Assembly: GCA_943912335.1 (NCBI GenBank)
Contig: CALTUD010000002.1
Location: forward strand, 124,001-188,000
Direction: 5' to 3'
Source: an uncultured Acetobacteraceae bacterium
GTDB taxonomy: Bacteria; Pseudomonadota; Alphaproteobacteria; Acetobacterales; Acetobacteraceae
DNA length: 64,000 bases
Shown here: positions 16,705-22,870 of the stretch, one piece after another
How positions within the stretch are numbered: the first letter of the stretch is position 1
Layout of the letters: each line of letters starts with the position of its first letter
Notes under the pieces: model-generated
Databases searched by the model: none
Seen by the model: only the letters and a program-made list of their open reading frames with translations
Told to the model about the DNA's origin: nothing
Program-made: the position numbers and the translations under genes

Positions 16705-16992
16705 ATGTCGCTAGATGCCGCGACCATACGACGTATCGCGAGACTGGCGCGGCTGGGCGTCGGCGAGGCCGAGATCGAACGGCTGCAAACCGAGCTCGGG
16801 CACATCATCGGCTGGGTGGAGCAGCTCGGCGAGTTGGATCTGGACGGCGTGGAGCCGATCGCCGGCGTTGGCCATGCCGCTCTGCGCCTGCGCGCCGACG
16901 AGGTGACCGACGGCGATCGCGTGGATGCGGTGCTGTCCAATGCGCCGGGGCGTGCCGGTCCGTTCTATGCCGTGCCGAAGGTGGTCGAGTGA
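16705..16992 (+). CDS. gatC: Asp/Glu-tRNA(Asn/Gln) amidotransferase subunit C
   Basis: Small stabilising subunit of GatCAB, which converts Glu-tRNA(Gln) and/or Asp-tRNA(Asn) to the correct amidated forms. 95 residues. Typical opening ATIRRIARLARLGVGEAEIE, then LDLDGVEPIAGVGH and a C-terminal FYAVPKVVE. First gene of gatC-gatA-gatB; its stop overlaps the gatA ATG (TGATG). Confidence 0.95.
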   Translation: MSLDAATIRRIARLARLGVGEAEIERLQTELGHIIGWVEQLGELDLDGVEPIAGVGHAALRLRADEVTDGDRVDAVLSNAPGRAGPFYAVPKVVE

Positions 16993-18488
16993 TGTCCGAG
17001 ATGATGGAATTGTGTGGGCAGAGCCTGGCCGCGGCGCTGGATGGTCTGGAGGCGGGCCGTTTCTCGTCGGTGGAGCTGACGCGGGCGCATCTGGACGCGG
17101 TGGATGCGCTGAATCCGACCTTGAACGCCTACATCACCGTGACGGCCGAGCAGGCGATGGCGCAGGCGGCCGAGGCCGATGCGGCGCGCGCGCGTGGCGA
17201 GGCGGGTCCGCTTTGCGGCGCGCCGGTGGCGATCAAGGATCTGTTCTGCACCGAGGGTGTGCGGACCACGGCGGCGAGCCGGATCCTGTCCAACTTCGTG
17301 CCGCCCTATGAGAGCACGGTGACGGCGCAGATGAAGCGCGACGGTGCCGTGTCTCTGGGCAAGACCAACCTGGACGAGTTCGCGATGGGTTCGTCCAACA
17401 TGACCTCGGCGTTCGGCGCGGTGCAGAACCCGTGGCGTCGTCGCGGCGACGACGCGCCGCTGGTGCCGGGCGGGTCGTCGGGCGGATCGGCATCGGCGGT
17501 GGCGGCGCGGATCGCGCTGGGGGCGACTGGGACGGATACCGGCGGTTCGATCCGCCAGCCGGCCTCGTTCTGCGGCATCGCCGGCATCAAGCCGACCTAC
17601 GGGCGCTGTTCGCGCTGGGGCACGGTGGCGTTCGCGAGCTCGCTGGACCAGGCCGGGCCGATGGCGCGGACCGTGGAGGATTGCGCGATCCTGCTGCGGT
17701 CGATGGCCGGGTTTGATCCGAAGGACAGCACCAGCGTCGATGTGGCGGTGCCGGATTACCGTGCCGCCGTGGGGCGGAGCGTGAAGGGCATGCGGATCGG
17801 CATTCCGGCCGAATATCGCGCGCCGGGCATGCCGGAGGAGATCGAGCGCTGGTGGCAGCAGGGGATCGACTGGCTGCGCGACGCGGGTTGCGAGATCGTC
17901 GATGTGTCCTTGCCGCACACGAAGCATGGGCTGGCGACGTACTATATAGTAGCGCCTGCGGAATGTTCCTCGAACCTGGCGCGCTATGACGGCGTGCGGT
18001 TCGGCGAGCGGGTGGAGGCGGACAGCCTGGATGCGCTCTACGAGCGGTCGCGTGCGGCCGGGTTCGGGGACGAGGTGAAGCGCCGCATCCTGATCGGCAC
18101 CTACGTGCTGTCGTCCGGCTATTACGATGCGTACTACCTGAAGGCGCAGAAGGTGAGGAGCCTGATCCTGCGCGACTTCACCGAGGCGTTCGGGCGTGTG
18201 GATGCGCTGCTGACGCCGACCGCACCGTCGGCGGCGTTCGGGCTGGGCGAGAAGATGAGCGATCCGGTGACCATGTATCTGAACGACATCTTCACCGTTC
18301 CGGCGAGCATGGCCGGTGTGCCGGGCATGTCGGTGCCTGTGGGGCTCGATTCGACCGGTCTGCCGCTGGGGCTGCAGCTGATCGGACGTCCGTTCGACGA
18401 GGAAACCTTGTTCGCGCTGGGATCGGCGCTGGAACAGGCGGCGGGGTTCGATCATCTGCCGGCCTTGCGTGCGGGAGCGGTGGCATGA
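16992..18488 (+). CDS. gatA: Asp/Glu-tRNA(Asn/Gln) amidotransferase subunit A
   Basis: Amidase-signature glutaminase subunit of GatCAB, 498 residues. Catalytic Lys in VAIKDLFCTEG, the Gly/Ser-rich loop PGGSSGGSASAVAAR and the nucleophile region GTDTGGSIRQPASFCG give the Ser-cisSer-Lys triad. ATG at 16992 overlaps the gatC stop, and the gene's own stop overlaps the gatB start (ATGA), so the three genes are translationally coupled. Confidence 0.96.
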   Translation: MSEMMELCGQSLAAALDGLEAGRFSSVELTRAHLDAVDALNPTLNAYITVTAEQAMAQAAEADAARARGEAGPLCGAPVAIKDLFCTEGVRTTAASRILSNFVPPYESTVTAQMKRDGAVSLGKTNLDEFAMGSSNMTSAFGAVQNPWRRRGDDAPLVPGGSSGGSASAVAARIALGATGTDTGGSIRQPASFCGIAGIKPTYGRCSRWGTVAFASSLDQAGPMARTVEDCAILLRSMAGFDPKDSTSVDVAVPDYRAAVGRSVKGMRIGIPAEYRAPGMPEEIERWWQQGIDWLRDAGCEIVDVSLPHTKHGLATYYIVAPAECSSNLARYDGVRFGERVEADSLDALYERSRAAGFGDEVKRRILIGTYVLSSGYYDAYYLKAQKVRSLILRDFTEAFGRVDALLTPTAPSAAFGLGEKMSDPVTMYLNDIFTVPASMAGVPGMSVPVGLDSTGLPLGLQLIGRPFDEETLFALGSALEQAAGFDHLPALRAGAVA

Positions 18489-19942
18489 GCTACGTGATCG
18501 AGGGCAGCACCGGTCCGTGGGAGCTGGTGATCGGGCTCGAGGTGCATGCCCAGGTGGTGAGCCGTGCGAAGCTGTTCTCTGGCGCCTCGGCGACGTTCGG
18601 CGGCGAGCCGAACAGCCATGTGAGCCTCGTGGATGCGGCGTTTCCGGGCATGCTGCCGGTGATCAATGCCGAATGCGTGGCGCAGGCTGTGCGGACCGGG
18701 CTGGGTCTGGATGCGCGGATCAACCTGGTGAGCCGGTTCGATCGCAAGAACTATTTCTACGCGGATCTGCCGGCCGGGTATCAGATCAGCCAGTTCACGC
18801 ATCCGATCGTCGGCAGCGGCAAGATCGACATCGAGCTGGCCGACGGGACGCGTCGGGAGATCGGCGTGACGCGTCTGCATCTGGAGCAGGATGCGGGCAA
18901 GTCGGTGCACGACCAGGATCCGACGCGGTCGTTCATCGACCTGAACCGGGCCGGCGTGGCGCTGATGGAGATCGTGAGCGAGCCGGACATGCGCAGCCCG
19001 GAAGAGGCGGGTGCGTATGTGCGCAAGCTGCGCATGATCATGCGTTATCTGGGCACCTGCGACGGCAACATGGAAGAAGGATCGCTGCGTGCGGACGTGA
19101 ACGTGTCCGTTCGCAAGGCGGGCGAGCCGTTCCGGACGCGGTGCGAGATCAAGAACGTGAACTCGATTCGCTTCGTGATGCAGGCGATCGAGGTGGAAGC
19201 GCGCCGGCAGGTGGAGATTTGGGAAAGCGGCGGTGTCGTCGACCAGGAGACGCGGCTGTTCGATCCGCATCGTGGCGAGACCCGGTCGATGCGGTCGAAG
19301 GAGGATGCGCACGATTATCGCTATTTCCCCGATCCGGATCTGCTGCCGCTGGTGCTGGAGCAGGGCTGGGTCGATTCGCTGCGGGAGAAGCTGCCGGAAT
19401 TGCCGGATGCGAAGCGGGCGCGATTCGTGTCGGAATACGGCATCCCGGATTACGATTCGTCGGTGCTGGTGGCCGAGCAGGCGACGGCCGATTTCTACGA
19501 GACGGTGGCGCGTGGGCGTGACGGGCGTTTGGCGTCGAACTGGGTGGTGGGCGAGTTGTTCGCGGCGCTGAACCGGACGGGCAAGACGATCGGCACCAGC
19601 CCGGTGACGGCGAAGGCTTTGGGCGGGCTGCTGGACCTGATCAAGGACGGGACCATCAACGGGCGCATCGCGAAGGACGTGTTCGAGGTGATGGTGGAGA
19701 CCGGCGAGGCGGCCGACGCGATCGTCGAGCGCAAGGGGCTGCGCCAGGTGGTGGATACCGGAGCGATCGATTCAGCGATCGAATCGGTGCTGGCGGCGAA
19801 TGCGGACAAGCTGGCGGAATATCGTTCCGGCAAGGACAAGCTGTTCGTGTTTTTCGTGGGACAGACGATGAAGGCGATGAAGGGGAAGGGGAATCCGGCC
19901 CTGATCAACGAGCGCCTGGCGCATCTTCTGAAGGCTGATTGA
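18485..19942 (+). CDS. gatB: Asp/Glu-tRNA(Asn/Gln) amidotransferase subunit B
   Basis: 485-residue subunit that binds tRNA and carries out the kinase and transamidation steps. Cradle-domain motifs include ELVIGLEVHAQV at the start, FDRKNYFYADLPAGYQISQ, and DLNRAGVALMEIVSEPDM. The C-terminal helical/YqeY domain ends GKGNPALINERLAHLLKAD. Last gene of the gatCAB operon, followed by a strong hairpin and then tRNA-Ser. Confidence 0.96.
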   Translation: MSYVIEGSTGPWELVIGLEVHAQVVSRAKLFSGASATFGGEPNSHVSLVDAAFPGMLPVINAECVAQAVRTGLGLDARINLVSRFDRKNYFYADLPAGYQISQFTHPIVGSGKIDIELADGTRREIGVTRLHLEQDAGKSVHDQDPTRSFIDLNRAGVALMEIVSEPDMRSPEEAGAYVRKLRMIMRYLGTCDGNMEEGSLRADVNVSVRKAGEPFRTRCEIKNVNSIRFVMQAIEVEARRQVEIWESGGVVDQETRLFDPHRGETRSMRSKEDAHDYRYFPDPDLLPLVLEQGWVDSLREKLPELPDAKRARFVSEYGIPDYDSSVLVAEQATADFYETVARGRDGRLASNWVVGELFAALNRTGKTIGTSPVTAKALGGLLDLIKDGTINGRIAKDVFEVMVETGEAADAIVERKGLRQVVDTGAIDSAIESVLAANADKLAEYRSGKDKLFVFFVGQTMKAMKGKGNPALINERLAHLLKAD

Positions 19943-19953
19943 CGGGGTGCGGT

Positions 19954-19975
19954 GCAGGCCGTAAGAACGGCCTGC
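19954..19975 (+). terminator. Hairpin after gatB, no T-tract
   Basis: Perfect 9-base-pair stem GCAGGCCGT / ACGGCCTGC with loop AAGA, 12 bases after the gatB stop. There is no following T-run, so it may act as an RNA 3'-end stabiliser rather than a classical intrinsic terminator. Confidence 0.4.
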
Positions 19976-20005
19976 AAACGCCGTGTGATGAGCACGCTCT
20001 TCGGC

Positions 20006-20098
20006 GGAGGGGTGGCCGAGTGGCTGAAGGCGGCGGTTTGCTAAACCGTTGTACGGGGTCAACCCGTACCGTGGGTTCGAATCCCATCCCCTCCGCCA
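20006..20098 (+). tRNA. tRNA-Ser (GCT)
   Basis: 93 nucleotides with the long variable arm of class II tRNAs. Acceptor GGAGGGG / CCCCTCC, anticodon loop TTGCTAA (anticodon GCT, reading AGC/AGT), variable stem TACGGG/CCCGTA, T-arm GTGGG-TTCGAAT-CCCAT, discriminator G, encoded CCA. Confidence 0.95.
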
Positions 20099-20142
20099 AA
20101 GCTTTTCTTTTCAGATGTAGGTTCGCTGCCGCTGGTGCCACC

Positions 20143-20439
20143 ATGGTGCTGGTGTTGAGCATGCCGCGCGATGTGCGGTCGGCGGATGTCGACCGGACGC
20201 AGCTGAACCATATCCTCGCGGTGTTAAGGACCGTGCCAGGGGAGGCCAGCGCCGCTTGCCTTTCAAGCATGCGGGATGTGCACAGGCTGGAGCGCGGAGC
20301 CGATCCGTCGCCGCAGAATCTCGAATTCTCCTATCAGAATGCTTCGCAACTTTGTGGGGCGGATGCCGAGCGCGCCTGTCATGAAGACGCGGCGCGCGTC
20401 GATCGCGAGGCCTGCCGGGTGCTGGACGCGCCTCGCTGA
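20143..20439 (+). CDS. Small hypothetical protein, possibly exported
   Basis: 98 residues, family not recognised. The body is a four-cysteine, mostly helical sequence (AACLSS, SQLCGADAERACHEDAARVD, EACRVL) preceded by a short hydrophobic start. The hydrophobic segment extends upstream in frame into bases just after the tRNA-Ser CCA, but no good start codon exists there, so ATG 20143 is used. The cysteine spacing could give two disulfides if exported. It lies between tRNA-Ser and the phage-like cluster and could be the last host gene. Confidence 0.4.
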   Translation: MVLVLSMPRDVRSADVDRTQLNHILAVLRTVPGEASAACLSSMRDVHRLERGADPSPQNLEFSYQNASQLCGADAERACHEDAARVDREACRVLDAPR

Positions 20440-20872
20440 CCGTCTGAGGTGCGCCGCGCGCCTCGTCAGGCCAGCTGCATGGTGATCAGTGCCGTTGCTC
20501 GCTGGGCGTCATCGGTCAAAGCGATGGTTCAAAGAGATAGACCGTGCCTGCTGGCGACGGCGGAGCATGCGCGGGCCGGTCCGTCTTGATCCGAGACCGT
20601 TCCGGTCGGGGTGTCCTGGCATTGAGGCGTGGAGCCTTGCGCCCTCGCCGTCCAGGGCTGAGCGCTCCTTTCTCAGTACCGATGCGCATCTATAGTACGG
20701 ACGCTGCTGCGACGACTCTGCGCGCTGTGAAGATGGGTCACGAAGACTCTGCTTGAGGCTGTCCCAACCTGTAAAAACGTAAAAATGGCGTTATTCGGAG
20801 CGAAAGTTTTCTTGTACTGTCCCTAACACTTTGTTAGTTTGTGCCGGTCATCAGTTGCATGGATCAGCCGGT
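20440..20872. other. Gene-poor left edge of the phage-like cluster
   Basis: About 430 bases with no coding region I can support. GC content falls toward 20770-20870. It contains the short dyad described at 20823-20837 and, around it, weak -35/-10 candidates (TTGTAC then TAGTTT, 17 bases apart). Probable regulatory region for the downstream HTH gene. Confidence 0.4.
20823..20837. promoter_or_regulatory. Operator-like dyad
   Basis: Perfect inverted repeat CTAACA-CTT-TGTTAG about 35 bases upstream of the small HTH gene, between or over weak promoter elements. The position suits an autoregulatory operator; no binding data can be inferred. Confidence 0.35.
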
Positions 20873-21160
20873 ATGCCTCGTCCCCTGCCTTGGACTCCCG
20901 CTCAGGATGCTCGTCTCACGGCCCTGCTGCATCAACATGGTTCCACGCTGAGGAAGGCCGCTCAGCAGATGGGCGTGAGCCGCAGCTTCGCGCAGCGGCG
21001 TGCAAAGTTTCTCGATGCACAAAGCGTCCGTTCTGTTTGCACGCGCGATCGCGAGGATGCCGGAGCGGCGCCGCTGCCGGCCGGGCATCCGATCACCTGG
21101 ACGGCCATCGCGTTCCTGGACCAGGGCAATTTCTCGGGCGGCAGTGCGATGCGCATGTAG
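20873..21160 (+). CDS. Small HTH/SANT-like DNA-binding protein
   Basis: 95 residues. The first half resembles a Myb/SANT or GcrA-type helix-turn-helix: LPWTPAQDARLTALLHQHG, then LRKAAQQMGVSRSFAQRRA, which fits a recognition helix. The second half (GHPITWTAIAFLD) is unrecognised. ATG at 20873 begins MPRPLPW; a TTG start 14 residues upstream is possible. It is the first gene of the phage-like cluster, downstream of an operator-like dyad, and may control expression of the cluster. Confidence 0.55.
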   Translation: MPRPLPWTPAQDARLTALLHQHGSTLRKAAQQMGVSRSFAQRRAKFLDAQSVRSVCTRDREDAGAAPLPAGHPITWTAIAFLDQGNFSGGSAMRM

Positions 21161-21239
21161 CTTCTCGGTCTCGCGCGTCGTCGATTACCCAGAACCTTTC
21201 AGGCTCGTTTTATTGGGTCGGTAAGGTGGAGTTCAAGCA

Positions 21240-21779
21240 ATGATACAGGCTTATTCTTCGGCAGGCACGGAGTATCCGCCTGCAGTTCCGGCCGGCCTGC
21301 TACCGGACCGTGCGCCGGCGCAGCGTTTGCGCAAAGGGCAGGTCCTGCGTGTACAGGACGATGTCCAGCGTGTGGTTGGCGGCCTCGTCACGTTGAACAA
21401 GGCCGGTGACGTCACGCAAGATCAGGTGAATGCGGCTGAACGCTGGTACCGTGATTATGTGATGGGTGTGATCGGCGCGCGTGATCCGGAGCGGAAGAGT
21501 TCCGGGAAAGCGCCGGACATCCACGCCGCAATGTTGTCCCGCACCCATGCGATCGGACGTTGCAAATTCGTTCGGGAATCTCTTGGTCTGTGCGGGGAAG
21601 TTCGATTGAAGCTTCTTCTGGTGGACGAGCTTTCGTTTTCGGCGATCGCGTCGGAGTTGCTGCCCGGCGACGTGAACGGGCGCAAGAAGATCGCGGCGCA
21701 GATGGTGTTCCTGCTCGAGCAGCTGAACGAGATCTATGCTCGTTTCGACAAGAAGCGGACTGCGCCAGCGCCAAACTGA
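21240..21779 (+). CDS. Putative late-gene regulator, antiterminator Q-like or sigma-like
   Basis: 179 residues with a good ribosome site (AAGGTGGAG, six bases before ATG). The N-terminal ~115 residues are unrecognised and include WYRDYVMGVIGARDPERKSS. The C-terminal region LLLVDELSFSAIASELLPG followed by VNGRKKIAAQMVFLLEQLNE has the look of a sigma-region-4-like helix-turn-helix. Immediately downstream lies a near-consensus promoter that runs straight into a terminator, then the terminase genes. That arrangement matches phage Q genes next to their pR'-tR' target, so an antitermination role is inferred; sequence alone does not prove it. Confidence 0.5.
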   Translation: MIQAYSSAGTEYPPAVPAGLLPDRAPAQRLRKGQVLRVQDDVQRVVGGLVTLNKAGDVTQDQVNAAERWYRDYVMGVIGARDPERKSSGKAPDIHAAMLSRTHAIGRCKFVRESLGLCGEVRLKLLLVDELSFSAIASELLPGDVNGRKKIAAQMVFLLEQLNEIYARFDKKRTAPAPN

Positions 21780-21881
21780 CAAGGCATCATCACAGGAAGA
21801 TTGGGACGGGCGGTTCGCGACATGCGAGCCGCCCGTTTTCGTTCCGGGACAAAAATGTTTAAGATAACGCTAAAATAACGA

Positions 21882-21910
21882 TTGACGCTGGACCCGGATC
21901 GATCTATACA
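21882..21910 (+). promoter_or_regulatory. Near-consensus sigma70 promoter, candidate late promoter
   Basis: TTGACG (21882-21887), 17-base spacer, TATACA (21905-21910), in an AT-rich dip. Expected start of transcription near 21917, only 17 bases before the terminator stem at 21934. Position between the regulator gene and the packaging genes suggests the late promoter. Confidence 0.65.
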
Positions 21911-21933
21911 TTTCTCATACTCGAATAGTTGCG

Positions 21934-21961
21934 ACCGCCGGTTAACCCCGGCGGTTTTTTT
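21934..21961 (+). terminator. Intrinsic terminator just downstream of the late promoter
   Basis: Perfect 8-base-pair stem ACCGCCGG / CCGGCGGT with loop TTAACC and a seven-base T-run. Located about 20-45 bases after the predicted start of transcription and before the first late gene, so it must be bypassed or read through for late expression. Confidence 0.9.
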
Positions 21962-21986
21962 GTGGCTTTTGCGATAGGTGGTCGCG

Positions 21987-22394
21987 ATGTTTTCCAATGG
22001 GATCGGAATCGTATCTGGGGATGTCGTCGCCTGCGGCGCGGCGGTCTACGTCGTGCAATCCATGGCGGACACGGAAGTCACGCTGTTGAAGCTGGAAAGC
22101 AAACAAGCGACGCGCCATCGCGCCGATGTGGTGCCGGAGCACTGGTCGGATCTGGCGGAAAGCGGTTTGCCTGCCCAGGATGTCGTGATCCGGTGTGTCC
22201 CGATCAGGCGTCGCGGTTCTGCCAATCTGACCAAGCTCGGTGCGCTGCCGGACACCTTGCGTAACCGGATCCACACCGCTTTGAAGCGGGAGGAGGTGGT
22301 GCGGCGGTTCGAGGACAGCCCGCCTGTTCAGAGCAATCTCCTCGCCTCGACGGCCTCGTACGGACGTCGTGTCGGCGCGGTTCGGTACAACTGA
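21987..22394 (+). CDS. Phage-cluster protein of unknown function upstream of terS
   Basis: 135 residues with ribosome site AGGTGG five bases before ATG at 21987 (an in-frame GTG lies three codons upstream). No domain was recognised. The N-terminal half is hydrophobic-alternating (IGIVSGDVVACGAAVYVVQ) and the remainder is basic and helical. It is the first gene after the late promoter-terminator pair and may be a packaging accessory or DNA-binding protein; this is positional inference only. Confidence 0.5.
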   Translation: MFSNGIGIVSGDVVACGAAVYVVQSMADTEVTLLKLESKQATRHRADVVPEHWSDLAESGLPAQDVVIRCVPIRRRGSANLTKLGALPDTLRNRIHTALKREEVVRRFEDSPPVQSNLLASTASYGRRVGAVRYN

Positions 22395-22435
22395 ACGGCG
22401 TTGCCGCGGAAGGGTCTTCAGGCCGATCCGCCCCC

Positions 22436-22870
22436 GTGCCGAACGGTGCTGTACCGTCTTTGGCGACGGAACGTTTTTTGGCTTCGCTCGCCGAGAGCGG
22501 AAACCTGTTTCTGGCATGCCATGCGGCGAACATGACGCGACGTCAGGTCACGCATCTGCAGCGTACGGATGCCGAATTCGCCGCTTCCTATGACGAGGCG
22601 ATGGACGAGGCCGCGGACCGCATCGAGGCGGAAGCCTGGCGACGCGGCCTTGAGGGTGTCTCCGAGCCTTTGATCAAGAACGGTCAGATCGTCCGCGATG
22701 CGAATGATCAGCCGGTGATGACGCGGCGCTACAGCGATCCTCTGCTGGTGCTGCTGCTGAAGGGCTCGAAGCCAAACAAGTATCACACGAGGGCCGGCTT
22801 TTCGCCCACAGGGGTGATGCCGTCCGTAACCGAGGAGATCGCATCTGACGACGATCCGCCGCGGCTCTGA
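22436..22870 (+). CDS. terS: Terminase small subunit-like protein
   Basis: 144 residues, GTG start, directly upstream of and overlapping terL. N-terminal helix-turn-helix region (FLACHAANMTRRQVTHLQRT) is followed by a helical segment FAASYDEAMDEAADRIEAE and the common small-terminase stretch YSDPLLVLLLKGSKPNKY. It should recognise packaging DNA and load TerL. No strong ribosome site precedes the GTG at the expected distance, so the exact start is uncertain. Confidence 0.75.
   Translation: MPNGAVPSLATERFLASLAESGNLFLACHAANMTRRQVTHLQRTDAEFAASYDEAMDEAADRIEAEAWRRGLEGVSEPLIKNGQIVRDANDQPVMTRRYSDPLLVLLLKGSKPNKYHTRAGFSPTGVMPSVTEEIASDDDPPRL

Noticed and set aside
20006..20098. tRNA-Ser as phage attachment site
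   Set aside because: Its 3' end is not repeated near 43.4 kb, and no integrase is present; proximity alone is not enough.
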